DNA of 64,000 nt, from the NCBI GenBank assembly GCA_003215335.1, contig QCKM01000001.1, positions 248,001 to 312,000 on the forward strand. Reading direction: 5' to 3'. Within the stretch, counting starts at the first letter, position 1, and every line of letters starts with the position of its first letter. Origin of the DNA: Prochlorococcus sp. AG-409-P01. GTDB lineage: Bacteria > Cyanobacteriota > Cyanobacteriia > PCC-6307 > Cyanobiaceae. The notes beneath the pieces are model-generated. The model saw only the letters and a program-made list of their open reading frames with translations. It had not been told where the DNA came from and searched no databases. The position numbers and the translations under genes are program-made. Shown in pieces: positions 29,017-38,563 of this stretch.

Positions 29017-29657
29017 GCTTTCCAAGGGGCAAGGTCTTCGAGACGATCTAGATCGGTTTGAAGACGAAGTAATTCATGGGGAGAACCTGCTTCTTCGGCA
29101 TGGTGCAATGTTTTGTTTAATACTTGATTTGTGCCCCAGGGAATGCCGCAAAAAGGCCAATTGGCCACAGGCTTCACTAATCCTCCTGAGAGGCCGATCA
29201 ACCAGTACCCACCATCAGTACTTGGGCCAATAACCATTTCTTTTCTCTTTAATGAATCAATTGCCAAAAGAAGATCCCTTTGGCAAAGGCCTGGCAAATC
29301 AGTTCCTATAACTATTGTTGGATTGCCAGATGTTTTTTTGAAGTTATATCGGTTTTGGGCCTTGATGAATTGTCGCTTCATGCGAACTCCAAGGTTTCCT
29401 TCCCCCTGGTTATTTGTGGAACTAAAACCATGGTGTTTACCCCAACGTTCTGTCCCTCGGGGTGCTAGGCCAGTCAATGAAACTTGAAGCTTGACAAGCC
29501 CTTTAAGCGACAACGATTTGGCGACTTCCAAGGTGTGTTGTGTGAGCTTGGTTTGTATTGATGCTGCTTTGAATACTCCGATTTCAGATGCAAGCCTTTG
29601 CTTGCATCTTCCCGCTGCTGGCCATCGTCCCATTATTACTAGAACCGGCTTAGGCAT
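29013..29657 (-). CDS. TIGR04282/DUF2064 glycosyltransferase-like protein
   Basis: 214 aa with a nucleotidyltransferase-like N-terminus (VLVIMGRWPAAGRCKQRLA) and a central VIGTDLPGL, then GPSTDGGYWLIGLS. These match DUF2064/TIGR04282, usually found next to TIGR04283 as here. The pair is linked with arsenosugar or related sugar-lipid synthesis in some bacteria; I see no arsM/arsS nearby. A hydrolytic nucleotide-sugar role cannot be excluded. Confidence 0.87.
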   Translation of the reverse strand: MPKPVLVIMGRWPAAGRCKQRLASEIGVFKAASIQTKLTQHTLEVAKSLSLKGLVKLQVSLTGLAPRGTERWGKHHGFSSTNNQGEGNLGVRMKRQFIKAQNRYNFKKTSGNPTIVIGTDLPGLCQRDLLLAIDSLKRKEMVIGPSTDGGYWLIGLSGGLVKPVANWPFCGIPWGTNQVLNKTLHHAEEAGSPHELLRLQTDLDRLEDLAPWKA

Positions 29658-29868
29658 GAGTGAATTTGTCTGTAGGTATTTTTGCTCAATAATGGCAAGG
29701 GGTTCTTTCGGGGATTGTCTTCCAAGCCCTTCTTTTTTTTAGTGGTCCAAGGGTTGCTTGGTTTCCCTTTGATTGCAGGTGACCTCCCGCAAACATCGGA
29801 GGAAAAGTTCCTTTTGAACTAGTTGAGCAGCAATTTTTGCCACCAAATCATGTGGTTCTAAGTAAAGA

Positions 29869-31323
29869 GTGCCACATCTGGAGGAAGTTAGGAATATATT
29901 CAGCCTCCCAGTAGATGCAAATGTGGGGTTAACGGGTGAAGATCTTTGGAGGAAGGTTCAACAGGATCTTCAGAAAAACCTTAGTAAGCCAACCTTTGAG
30001 ACTTGGATTAGGCCTGCTATTTGCTTGAGCTTTCAAGATGGGGAGCTCAAGCTTTTGGCTCCAAATAGCTTTTCAAGTGATTGGTTGCGCAAGAATTATG
30101 TTCAGACAATCGAGCAGGTAGCAAAGGCTATTAGCGGAGAAAAGGTAATTGTCTTTGTACAGGCTCAGGAGGAGACTCCTGCACCTAGCGAGGCAATGAA
30201 GCCTCTTAAGGCCACTCCTGCGCTTCCTGCTGTACCTCCATCAGGTTCTTCAAGTTCAGGAAGTACAACTTTTAGTGGGCCAAGGAGGATTCTCCCTGGT
30301 TTAAACCATAGGTATGTCTTTAACCGATTTGTTGTTGGACCTAATAGTCGTATGGCACATGCCGCTGCTTTGGCTGTGGCGGAAGCCCCGGGTAGAGAGT
30401 TCAACCCACTATTTATTTGTGGCGGTGTAGGCCTTGGGAAGACACATTTGATGCAGGCGATTGGTCATTATCGATTAGAGATAGACCCTGAAGCAAAAGT
30501 TGCTTATGTCTCAACTGAGACATTTACTAATGATCTGATTGTGGCAATCCGTAAGGATGGAATGCAGGCATTTCGTGATCGATACCGGGCTGCTGACCTG
30601 ATACTTGTTGATGACATTCAGTTTATTGAAGGAAAAGAATATACACAGGAAGAGTTCTTCCATACTTTTAATGCACTCCATGAAGCGGGTCGTCAGATAG
30701 TCATTGCTAGCGATAGGCCGCCCAGTCAAATTCCAAGGCTTCAGGAAAGGCTTATTTCTCGTTTCTCAATGGGATTGATAGCTGATATCCAAGCGCCAGA
30801 TCTCGAGACACGTATGGCCATTCTTCAAAAGAAAGCAGAGCAAGAACGAATGAGGCTTCCCCGCGATTTGATTCATTTCATTGCGGGCAGGTTTACTTCA
30901 AATATTCGAGAGCTTGAAGGGGCTTTAACCAGAGCAGTTGCCTTTGCTTCTATTACAGGTCTTCCTATGACAGTGGAGTCTGTTGCGCCGATGCTTGACC
31001 CTAATGGTCAAGGGGTAGAGGTTACGCCTCAACAGGTGATTGAAAAGGTTTCTGAGGTATTTAAGGTGACTCCTGATGAAATGCGGAGTGGCAGTAGACG
31101 AAGACCTGTCAGCCAAGCGCGTCAAGTTGGTATGTATTTAATGCGTCAAGGAACCGACTTAAGTCTTCCTCGTATTGGAGAGGCCTTTGGAGGTAAAGAT
31201 CACACAACTGTCATGTACGCCATTGAACAAGTGGAAAAGAAATTGTCTAGTAACCCTCAGATGGCTAGTTATGTGCAGCGTGTTCGTGACTTGCTCCAAA
31301 TTGATTCCAGAAAGAGGCGATAG
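29869..31323 (+). CDS. dnaA: Chromosomal replication initiator DnaA
   Basis: AAA+ initiator of replication. Domain I ([11 protein letters not shown]...FETWI), a low-complexity Pro/Ser-rich domain II, the AAA+ core with Walker [10 protein letters not shown] (about residue 185) and Walker [10 protein letters not shown] (about 245), and C-terminal domain IV with [14 protein letters not shown] for DnaA-box binding. 484 aa from a GTG start that is the first after an in-frame stop; a later GTG near 29923 is an alternative. No DnaA-box cluster is visible upstream. Confidence 0.96.
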   Translation: MPHLEEVRNIFSLPVDANVGLTGEDLWRKVQQDLQKNLSKPTFETWIRPAICLSFQDGELKLLAPNSFSSDWLRKNYVQTIEQVAKAISGEKVIVFVQAQEETPAPSEAMKPLKATPALPAVPPSGSSSSGSTTFSGPRRILPGLNHRYVFNRFVVGPNSRMAHAAALAVAEAPGREFNPLFICGGVGLGKTHLMQAIGHYRLEIDPEAKVAYVSTETFTNDLIVAIRKDGMQAFRDRYRAADLILVDDIQFIEGKEYTQEEFFHTFNALHEAGRQIVIASDRPPSQIPRLQERLISRFSMGLIADIQAPDLETRMAILQKKAEQERMRLPRDLIHFIAGRFTSNIRELEGALTRAVAFASITGLPMTVESVAPMLDPNGQGVEVTPQQVIEKVSEVFKVTPDEMRSGSRRRPVSQARQVGMYLMRQGTDLSLPRIGEAFGGKDHTTVMYAIEQVEKKLSSNPQMASYVQRVRDLLQIDSRKRR

Positions 31324-31411
31324 CTGTTAGAGGACTTTTGTCTTTAGGTTATAGCAGTTGGAATATTTTTTGATACATTTTGAGAGTAGATTTTCATCAC
31401 TAAGTAATAAA

Positions 31412-32668
31412 TTACTTCCCTAAAGAAGTTAGGAAAGGTTCAGGGTTTTGATCAAATCGATTTTTTATAGGTATAGCGATGGCTGTCTCAGGACCATCGA
31501 TGAGGGCCGTTTCTTCAAGTGCCTGACGGAAGGCTCTTGCTGCTAACAGTGGCATGTCTCTTGGTACAGAAATTCGATCTCGTAGATATCTCAAACCTAA
31601 GGCACTTCCATTGATAGGTTTACACACTTCTCTATAGACCATTCGGGTCAAAGCGGCTCTTAGAGGTTGGTCAAAGATTTCTGCACCAATTGGATTCAGC
31701 TCCAAAAGTTTGTGGCGATGTTTTAATACTCTCGCAAGAGCAATCCTTTCTGGGCTTGATTCTTTTGACTCGATTGAACTATTCCAGCTTGTTTCTTGGT
31801 CACCCAAGCCTTCTCCACTATCTACAGCTTTTGCTATCAACTGTTGCTTTGGATTCGGATCGACCCAGCATCCTCCCATCTGTGGTGGTAGATCATGAGC
31901 ATGAGTATGGAAGTCACTTTGAGTTCCTCTATAAACTTGCAGTTGCTCTAATGCTTGAAACCATTTGTTTATTGCAGGGTGCTCTTGTCTGATGAAAATC
32001 CCTTTGTAGTAAGCAAGGGAAGCATTCATTCTTTCTAAGTAAGGGATGAATATCACATCCGCGCCACTTGGAATATTTGTGTTTTCATCGAGCTGGCTTG
32101 GGTTGATCCAAGGACCCTCTTTACTTGTTAGGCATTCTTCCATTTTTCTTGCAAGACGCTGGAAATGACTTTTACCTTGGCTCTCTTCCCTTGGGTTCAT
32201 TCTTGGGGTACAGAGCCATTTGCACCAAGCACCGAATAATTGTCTTTCAAGATTGCGCAATCTCTGCGTCTCTGGATGTCTCAAGGGCATTCCAAGTGGG
32301 CCAAAAACTTCTTCAAGAGTCAGCAATATGAGATCACTTTCACAGATGAGGTGACTATCTAATTCAAGGGCGGGGAGCATACCTGTTGGGACCTTTTTTA
32401 GATACCAATCTTCTTTCTTCCCATAGCACCTCATCGTTATTTTTTTTATGCAATAAGGAATTTGCTTTAATTCCAACCAAAGCCATATCTTTTGGCAGTA
32501 GGGACACCAGGCGTGATGATCTCTATAGAGGGTTACTCTTACGGAATCTTCTGGTTTGCCAAATAGTCGCAGAGTCGCTTGGGAATTAGTTGGCCCATTT
32601 ATACGGTCTGCCTCTTTAGGGGCTAGTTTGATCAAGTCTTCCCAGGCAAGGGCTTGAATTGAAGGCAT
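31412..32668 (-). CDS. Glutathione S-transferase-like protein, cyanobacterial long form
   Basis: The N-terminal thioredoxin-like part contains YRDHHAWCPYCQK (a CPYC redox motif) and LCESDLILLTLEE, with a large helical C-terminal domain holding EVCKPINGSALGLRYLRDRISVPRDM. The protein is much longer than a typical GST (about 418 aa from the ATG at 32668; a TTG start lies ten codons earlier with AGGAG between them). Probably thiol transfer or a glutaredoxin-like role; it lies divergent from glutathione reductase, which supports a glutathione link. Confidence 0.82.
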   Translation of the reverse strand: MPSIQALAWEDLIKLAPKEADRINGPTNSQATLRLFGKPEDSVRVTLYRDHHAWCPYCQKIWLWLELKQIPYCIKKITMRCYGKKEDWYLKKVPTGMLPALELDSHLICESDLILLTLEEVFGPLGMPLRHPETQRLRNLERQLFGAWCKWLCTPRMNPREESQGKSHFQRLARKMEECLTSKEGPWINPSQLDENTNIPSGADVIFIPYLERMNASLAYYKGIFIRQEHPAINKWFQALEQLQVYRGTQSDFHTHAHDLPPQMGGCWVDPNPKQQLIAKAVDSGEGLGDQETSWNSSIESKESSPERIALARVLKHRHKLLELNPIGAEIFDQPLRAALTRMVYREVCKPINGSALGLRYLRDRISVPRDMPLLAARAFRQALEETALIDGPETAIAIPIKNRFDQNPEPFLTSLGK

Positions 32669-32890
32669 TTCTCTTTGGATGCTCCTATTAGGAGTCAAAT
32701 TGTGATTGCTTTTGAGCTAGAGGTGAATAAGTCTTGGATTGTCCGACAAAATTATGTCTTTCTAGTGTTATAGCTTTAGATTTTCATTGGACATCTTATG
32801 TACAGATAAATCATAAGGAATGAGTAATGAGTTTCCATTACAGATTAATTTGAATACTTGTTAGAAAACTGATTCCATCAGAAATCTGAT

Positions 32891-34252
32891 ATGGAGAAAT
32901 CCTTTGATCTCATAGTGCTTGGTGCTGGCTCAGGGGGCTTGGCAGCTGCAAAGCGTGCAGCTAGTTATGGAGCGAAAGTAGCCATTGTTGAAGGAGACAG
33001 GGTTGGAGGGACATGCGTTATCCGAGGCTGTGTACCAAAGAAGCTATTGGCTTATGGATCTTTATATAAAGATCACATAGAAGCGGCTCCAAGTTTTGGT
33101 GTTTGTTTTAGCAATGCTCACATTGATGCAGGTATTCTGTTGAATAATGTGCGCACAGAAGTTGACCGTCTTAATGCACTGCACATATCAAACCTCAAGA
33201 AATCTGGGGTTGAATTGATTTCTGGTTGGGGTAGCTTTGCGAGCGCTCACTGTATAGACCTTGCTAAGGAAAAGGGTGGACCTTCTATAAGGCAGATTTG
33301 TGGTGAGAGTATTCTTATAGCTGTTGGTGGACGCCCTTCTCGCCCAGCGATCCAAGGAGCATCTTTGGGTTGGGTGAGTGATGAAATGTTTTTACAGAAA
33401 AGTTTCCCGGAGAAGGTTGTTGTAGTTGGTGGTGGTTACATTGCCTGTGAATTTTCTTCGATTCTTACTGGCCTAGGTATAAGTGTAACTCAGTTAGTTA
33501 GAGGACCACATTTATTGCGAGGTTTTGATCATGAACTCTCCCTTTCTTTGGAGAATGGAATGAAGGAATATGGGGTTGATTTTCTTTTTGAGACGGTTCC
33601 AACTTTAATTCAGGGAAGTCGTGGAGATATTTCCCTTTCAACAAACCATGCTGAGGAGATCTCATGTGGAGGAGTATTGCTTGCAACTGGAAGAAAGCCA
33701 TTTTTAGATAATCTTAGACTTGATTCCGTGGGCATCAAGTTGGCTGGTGAAAGGATAATGATTGACAACCATCAGACCACAAATGTTAAAAATATATTTG
33801 CTGTTGGTGATGTTACCGATAGAATCAATCTTACCCCGGTTGCAATTGATGAGGGCCGCGCATTTGCCGATCATCTTTATGGAGGAAAAAGTAGAAAGGT
33901 GAATTATGATTTAGTTGCTAGTGCAGTATTTAGCTATCCAGAAATTGCAACTGTTGGATTAAGTGAAGATAAAGCGAAAAAGCTTTATGGATCTGAAAAC
34001 ATAACAGTTCTTAAGTCATGCTTTAGGCCTATGTCTAAAGCATTAAGCAAGAAAGGATCTAAATGTCTTTTGAAACTTGTTCTTGATAAGAACAGTGAAG
34101 AGATAATTGGTTGTCATATGGCCGGTGAAAATGCAGCGGAAATAATTCAAATGGCGGCGATCCCTATTGGAATGAAGGCGAAAAAATCAGATTTCGATAA
34201 TACTATGGCCCTTCATCCTTCTATAGCTGAGGAATTTGTGACTATGACCTGA
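32891..34252 (+). CDS. gor: Glutathione reductase (FAD, NADPH)
   Basis: Flavoprotein disulfide reductase that regenerates GSH. FAD motif GAGSGGLAAAK at the N-terminus; redox-active disulfide in GGTCVIRGCVPKK (two cysteines four residues apart); NADPH motif VVVGGGYIACEF; a second FAD stretch NIFAVGDVTDRINLTPVA; and the C-terminal catalytic HPS in LHPSIAEEF. 453 aa is normal. The divergent GST-like gene fits shared control. Confidence 0.95.
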   Translation: MEKSFDLIVLGAGSGGLAAAKRAASYGAKVAIVEGDRVGGTCVIRGCVPKKLLAYGSLYKDHIEAAPSFGVCFSNAHIDAGILLNNVRTEVDRLNALHISNLKKSGVELISGWGSFASAHCIDLAKEKGGPSIRQICGESILIAVGGRPSRPAIQGASLGWVSDEMFLQKSFPEKVVVVGGGYIACEFSSILTGLGISVTQLVRGPHLLRGFDHELSLSLENGMKEYGVDFLFETVPTLIQGSRGDISLSTNHAEEISCGGVLLATGRKPFLDNLRLDSVGIKLAGERIMIDNHQTTNVKNIFAVGDVTDRINLTPVAIDEGRAFADHLYGGKSRKVNYDLVASAVFSYPEIATVGLSEDKAKKLYGSENITVLKSCFRPMSKALSKKGSKCLLKLVLDKNSEEIIGCHMAGENAAEIIQMAAIPIGMKAKKSDFDNTMALHPSIAEEFVTMT

Positions 34253-34339
34253 ATTTCATTGATAAGCCTTACTTTGCTGATCAATATTTGTGAAAAAGAT
34301 TTTAAATATCTTCAAGTTGAGATTAGTTCTTTGTATAAA

Positions 34340-35449
34340 TTATATTGACGTCTTTTGTATGTTTTTCTTTTGAAGATCTTTCCAGTAAAGTATTGTTTGA
34401 GATACAATTATGATTATAACTGATGGTAGGATTATGCATAGCAATATCAGCCTAAATTCGTCATGCAGGTTTGCTAAGGTTATTGGAATTATCTGTTCAA
34501 ATATATAACATATATAAAGGCCCAAAAGTATTCCGCCCTCAAGTCTGCTTATTCGACCTCTGGTCCAAAAAATAGGAATGCATGCAATTGACGTGAGTAC
34601 CATTAATGGTAAATCCCTATCAATGAGCAACTGGTCAACGTGCAGGCCGCTTCCTCCAGCCACAACGGCGCAACTGCTAAGTACAAGAAGTTGGTTGAGT
34701 AAGCTGCTGCCTACAACGTTGCCAATAGCTAAGTCTGTTCGGCCTCTGATTGCGGCCACTAAAGATGTAATTAGTTCTGGCATAGATGTTCCGACTGAAA
34801 CTATGGTGAGTCCAATTACAGCTTCACTAACTCCTAGCAACCGTGCGGCTGAAGTTGCACCATTTACTAGCGTATTAGCCCCCCAGCTAAGTAAAAGTAT
34901 TCCTCCAATAAGTTGAACTATTGCTTTTTTCCAACCTTCACTTGCCTTCTCTAAATTAATTTCGGGCTCAGCAACTTTCATCTCTTCAGGCTCTTCTCTG
35001 GCCGTACGTATTTCCCAGGCAGTGTTAATTATTAAACCAACTAATAAGGCTACTCCAGCCTGCCAAGTTAGTTTTCCGGTAGAGGCCATTCCCCAAACGG
35101 CCGCGGAAACTGCCATGAGCAATGGAACATCTCTTCTGACGAGTCGGCTTTCAACTTTGAGTGGAAGTATAAGTGCGCTACTTCCTAGGACCACTAAGAC
35201 ATTAAATATATTGCTGCCAACTACATTGCTGACCGCAAGGGCATCGGAACTCTTCAACACCGAGCTCACGCTTACAAATAATTCAGGTGCACTTGTTCCA
35301 AGTGAAACTACGGTTAGTCCAATAACAAGTTGTGGGATGCCTAGTATTAGAGCTAGGGCAACTGAGCCTTGAACAAAAAGCTCTCCTCCACCAAACAAGA
35401 GGCCAATTCCTGCTATTAGTTCTAATACTGAAAGCAGGAAAGAGTTCAT
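34340..35449 (-). CDS. Calcium/sodium antiporter of the CaCA family (YrbG-like)
   Basis: About ten membrane helices in two inverted halves, each with the alpha-repeat signature: GLTVVSLGTSAPELFVS in the first and GLTIVSVGTSMPELITS in the second, which form the ion site. An acidic cytoplasmic loop (TAREEPEEMKVAEPEINLEK) separates them. From the ATG at 35449 the protein has about 369 aa. A start 35 codons upstream is in frame but lacks support. Ion preference (Ca2+ or K+ against Na+ or H+) is not fixed by sequence. Confidence 0.92.
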   Translation of the reverse strand: MNSFLLSVLELIAGIGLLFGGGELFVQGSVALALILGIPQLVIGLTVVSLGTSAPELFVSVSSVLKSSDALAVSNVVGSNIFNVLVVLGSSALILPLKVESRLVRRDVPLLMAVSAAVWGMASTGKLTWQAGVALLVGLIINTAWEIRTAREEPEEMKVAEPEINLEKASEGWKKAIVQLIGGILLLSWGANTLVNGATSAARLLGVSEAVIGLTIVSVGTSMPELITSLVAAIRGRTDLAIGNVVGSSLLNQLLVLSSCAVVAGGSGLHVDQLLIDRDLPLMVLTSIACIPIFWTRGRISRLEGGILLGLYICYIFEQIIPITLANLHDEFRLILLCIILPSVIIIIVSQTILYWKDLQKKNIQKTSI

Positions 35450-35644
35450 TGGATGCAAAGGATGTAGTGGATTTTGTTTTTGTGGCTTAACTTTGCCCTT
35501 TCCCAGCACTACAAATGATGGGAAGCTAAAGAGTCTTGCAAAGTTTTTGGGCAATTTCTTTAGCTGTTTTTGTTGCTATTCAAATCGCATCTCCAAGTTA
35601 GTTAGATAGATGCCATTTTTGTACTTCATTCTGAGTGACTTGTT

Positions 35645-36709
35645 TTGAACCCCTCTTTAGAAAGGCTCGTTTTGCGACAACCAGATGATTGGCATGTTCA
35701 TCTTAGAGACGGCGCGATGCTTGAGTCTGTTGTGGAAAGTACGGCTCGGGTTTTTCGACGAGCAATTGTAATGCCCAATCTTCAACCCCCAATAATGAGT
35801 ATTGGGGGTGCTTTAGATTATAAAAAAAGGATTTTGGAAGCATTGCCCTTCGGGATAGAGTTCACCCCGTTGATGACGGCTTTTCTTTCAGAGAGTCTTT
35901 CCCCTGATGTTTTAGAGCAAGGCTTTGAAGAGGGTGTTTTTACTGCAGCAAAGTTGTATCCATTTAATGCGACTACAAATTCTGATTGCGGCGTGAGTGA
36001 CTTGAGGAGTATTGACTCATTATTAGAGACGATGGAAAGGATAGATATGCCATTGTTAATTCATGGTGAAGTTATTGATTCTGATGTAGATGTTTTTGAT
36101 AGAGAATCAGTTTTTATTGATCGCCATTTAATACCTCTCTTGAGTCGCTACGAAGGGCTTCGAGTGGTTCTTGAACACATCACCACTGAACAGGCTGTTG
36201 AGTTTGTTGAAACAAGTAGCTTCAGATTGGCCGCCACTATTACTCCTCATCATTTGCATATAAATCGAAATGCCATGTTCTCTGGAGGGTTGCGTAGCGA
36301 TTTCTATTGTTTGCCCCTTGCGAAGAGGGAGCATCATCGCTTGGCTTTACGAAGGGCTGCAACTAGTGGAAAACCTTGCTTCTTTCTCGGGACGGATTCT
36401 GCACCACACCCACGAGCTGCTAAGGAGAGCTCTTGTGGGTGTGCGGGGATCTTTAATGCTGCTTATGCGTTAGAGAGCTACGCAGAAGTGTTTGAGCAGG
36501 AAGGGAAATTAAGTCGCTTAGAGGCTTTTGCAAGTGAATATGGGCCTTCCTTTTATGGGTTGCCATTGAATTCAAATAAAATCACTTTGACAAAAAAGCC
36601 TCAGCTTGTTCCTGAGGCTTTTCAGCTTGCCAAGGATTCAAGCGTTTGCGATTCTCTTGTTCCATTTCATGCTGGTGAAATTCTGAATTGGCGCTTTGTA
36701 AGCAACTAG
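35645..36709 (+). CDS. pyrC: Dihydroorotase
   Basis: Third step of pyrimidine synthesis: cyclisation of carbamoyl-aspartate. 354 aa, single-domain class II (E. coli PyrC-like) enzyme. Zn-binding HVHLRDG is near residue 17, a TAAKLYPFNATTNS segment carries the bridging lysine, HGEV and TPHHLHINRN hold histidine ligands, and GTDSAPH carries the catalytic aspartate. TTG start. It is followed by a hairpin terminator and then a tRNA gene on the other strand. Confidence 0.96.
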   Translation: MNPSLERLVLRQPDDWHVHLRDGAMLESVVESTARVFRRAIVMPNLQPPIMSIGGALDYKKRILEALPFGIEFTPLMTAFLSESLSPDVLEQGFEEGVFTAAKLYPFNATTNSDCGVSDLRSIDSLLETMERIDMPLLIHGEVIDSDVDVFDRESVFIDRHLIPLLSRYEGLRVVLEHITTEQAVEFVETSSFRLAATITPHHLHINRNAMFSGGLRSDFYCLPLAKREHHRLALRRAATSGKPCFFLGTDSAPHPRAAKESSCGCAGIFNAAYALESYAEVFEQEGKLSRLEAFASEYGPSFYGLPLNSNKITLTKKPQLVPEAFQLAKDSSVCDSLVPFHAGEILNWRFVSN

Positions 36710-36713
36710 ATTG

Positions 36714-36753
36714 ACCTTTACAAAATCAGTCTTTAAAAGATTTGTGTAAAGGT
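36714..36753 (+). terminator. Hairpin after pyrC
   Basis: ACCTTTACA and TGTAAAGGT pair, extended by AAATC/GATTT with a bulge; the stem is followed by TTTC. It starts 5 nt after the pyrC stop, so a rho-independent terminator is likely. Confidence 0.6.
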
Positions 36754-36819
36754 TTTCATTGGCGCTTTTTCTAGAAACAGCAAATTTGATAGGAAATGTT
36801 GTTTTATGAGTATTAATAA

Positions 36820-36905
36820 TGGGGGCAGGGGGACTTGAACCCCCACATCCTTTTCAGGATAAGCGATTTTAAGTCGCTTGCGTCTACCAATTCCGCCATG
36901 CCCCC
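36820..36905 (-). tRNA. tRNA-Leu (anticodon UAA)
   Basis: 86-nt class II tRNA on the minus strand: 7-bp acceptor stem (GGGGGCA with TGCCCCC), D-arm GGAATTGGTAGACGC, anticodon stem-loop with UAA between GCGACT and AATCGC, a long variable arm (ATCCTGAAAAGGAT) and a TTCAAGTCC T-loop. No encoded CCA. The long variable arm and UAA anticodon identify Leu. It reads codons UUA and UUG. Confidence 0.95.
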
Positions 36906-36970
36906 TTGGGAGTTTGGGCCAAAGCCCTCTTCGGCATCTTAGATTTAAGAGGTAAGACTCCAATTTAATA

Positions 36971-37222
36971 GTGTCTGTAGAGGCTTTGGGAAGCCAATTT
37001 GCGAATAACTCTTTGCTTGTGCTTGGAGCTTATGCAGCCATTGGCTTGTTATATCTAGTTGTGGTACCTCTTTTCCTTTATTTTTGGATGCATAGGCGGT
37101 GGCACAGTATGGGCAAGTTAGAACGTTTTGGCGTTTATGGCCTTGTCTTTTTGTTCTTTCCTGGACTAATCCTTTTTTCACCTTTCTTGAATTTGCGTAT
37201 CAACGGCCAAGGCGAGGCATGA
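36971..37222 (+). CDS. ndhL: NAD(P)H-quinone oxidoreductase subunit L (NdhL)
   Basis: 83 aa with two membrane helices (residues about 14-40 and 53-70), a small subunit specific to photosynthetic NDH-1. It aids cyclic electron flow and CO2 uptake complexes. Start GTG at 36971. It is 4 nt from the next gene, and the order ndhL-DUF3007-trpA is conserved in cyanobacteria. Confidence 0.9.
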   Translation: MSVEALGSQFANNSLLVLGAYAAIGLLYLVVVPLFLYFWMHRRWHSMGKLERFGVYGLVFLFFPGLILFSPFLNLRINGQGEA

Positions 37223-37226
37223 GACT

Positions 37227-37571
37227 TTGACACGCGGAAATGTTATTCAGTTTGGCTTCATAGTGCTGGCTCTTGGCGGAGTTGGTTACTGGGCTTTTAT
37301 AGCGTTGGGATTTAATTCTCAGAGTGCTGGAATAGCTGCAGAGGCAGCTCTTGTTCTTGGAGTACTTGTTTGGACGGCCTCTTATTTGTTTAGGGTCGTC
37401 ACTGGAAAAATGACTTTTGCAGAGCAGAGGAAGCGATATATCCAGGCTTATGAAGAATTAACTACTGCTGAGCTGAAAGCTAGGTTTGAATCACTGTCTC
37501 AGGATGAACAGATTCGTCTTATGGAAGAAATAGAGACTGAGAAGATTTCTACTGATGAATCTATTGATTGA
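37227..37571 (+). CDS. DUF3007 membrane protein
   Basis: 114 aa with two membrane helices (about residues 8-30 and 38-58), then a soluble tail with KMTFAEQRKRYIQAYEELT and an acidic end. I recognise DUF3007, a cyanobacterial and chloroplast family usually found beside ndhL and trpA; function unknown, possibly linked with NDH-1. TTG start. Likely one operon with ndhL. Confidence 0.85.
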   Translation: MTRGNVIQFGFIVLALGGVGYWAFIALGFNSQSAGIAAEAALVLGVLVWTASYLFRVVTGKMTFAEQRKRYIQAYEELTTAELKARFESLSQDEQIRLMEEIETEKISTDESID

Positions 37572-37608
37572 TCGTTCTTCAGTTACTTTTATCCTCTGGT
37601 GAGAATTA

Positions 37609-38445
37609 ATGGCCTTTAAGAATGATTCCTTGGAACTAAAAACACAGACAGGATTCTTAATATCCAGTTGTTTTGAACAGCTGCAAAAAAAAGACCGCAT
37701 TGCATTAATGCCGTTTTTGATGGCAGGTGATCCGTCGTTAAAAATTACTGCAGAATTGCTTTTAAGGCTTCAAGACTGTGGTGTTGACATGATTGAACTG
37801 GGAGTTCCTTACAGTGACCCACTTGCAGATGGTCCAGTTATTCAGGAGGCAGCTTCTCGTGCACTGAAGAGTGGCACAACTATTAATGGAATCCTGGAAA
37901 TGTTGACTGCATTAAAAGGTAAATTATCTATTCCAATTATCCTTTTTACTTATAGCAATCCATTGCTTAACCGTGGCATGGATACCTTCTGTGCTACCGC
38001 TGCTGATGCTGGTGTCTCTGGCCTAGTTGTTCCTGATCTTCCGCTTGAAGAGGCTGAGCGCCTTTCTGTTTTGGCTTTGGAGAAAAGAATTGAGCTTGTG
38101 CTTCTTGTTGCACCAACAACACCAAAAGAAAGGATGACAAGAATTTCAAGTAGAAGTAAAGGATTTACTTATTTGGTAAGTGTTACTGGTGTGACTGGAG
38201 AACGATCAGTAATGGAGGACCGTGTTGGACATCTTGTTAAAGAACTTAAACAGCTCTCTTCTAAACCTGTTGCTGTTGGGTTTGGAATTTCTGGTCCCAA
38301 ACAAGTTCGCCAAGTGCGCGAGTGGGGGGCAGACGGAGCGATAGTTGGCAGTGCACTTGTCAAACGAATTGCTAATTCCTCACCTGGACGTGAGGTTGAT
38401 GAAGCAATACTTTTCTGTAGAGAACTACTTGAAGAGGTTAACTGA
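37609..38445 (+). CDS. trpA: Tryptophan synthase alpha subunit
   Basis: Splits indole-3-glycerol phosphate to indole and glyceraldehyde-3-phosphate, passing indole to TrpB. TIM barrel with [19 protein letters not shown] carrying the catalytic glutamate and aspartate, [13 protein letters not shown] for phosphate binding, and [10 protein letters not shown]. 278 aa. It is the last gene of the ndhL-DUF3007-trpA set and is followed by a large palindromic terminator. Confidence 0.96.
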   Translation: MAFKNDSLELKTQTGFLISSCFEQLQKKDRIALMPFLMAGDPSLKITAELLLRLQDCGVDMIELGVPYSDPLADGPVIQEAASRALKSGTTINGILEMLTALKGKLSIPIILFTYSNPLLNRGMDTFCATAADAGVSGLVVPDLPLEEAERLSVLALEKRIELVLLVAPTTPKERMTRISSRSKGFTYLVSVTGVTGERSVMEDRVGHLVKELKQLSSKPVAVGFGISGPKQVRQVREWGADGAIVGSALVKRIANSSPGREVDEAILFCRELLEEVN

Positions 38446-38483
38446 AATAAAAAATGCTAGCTTTTAATTACCCTCATAAATAA

Positions 38484-38523
38484 CAATAAGAATGCTTTGA
38501 AATTTTTCAAAGCATTCTTATTG
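38484..38523. terminator. 40-nt bidirectional hairpin between trpA and the AbrB gene
   Basis: CAATAAGAATGCTTTGAAA, a two-base TT turn and TTTCAAAGCATTCTTATTG form a perfect 19-bp inverted repeat. It lies between two convergent genes and is symmetric, as expected for a shared terminator. The U-run is weak on each strand. Confidence 0.75.
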
Positions 38524-38563
38524 GATTGATTGAAATTATAAATTTAATGTTTAAACAATCGAT

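Noticed and set aside
36733-36905. Integration site at the tRNA-Leu gene
   Set aside because: tRNA genes often host islands, but no direct repeat of its 3' end and no integrase lies nearby; its neighbours are conserved housekeeping genes.
36733-36963. 76-codon minus-strand ORF
   Set aside because: It runs through the tRNA-Leu gene.
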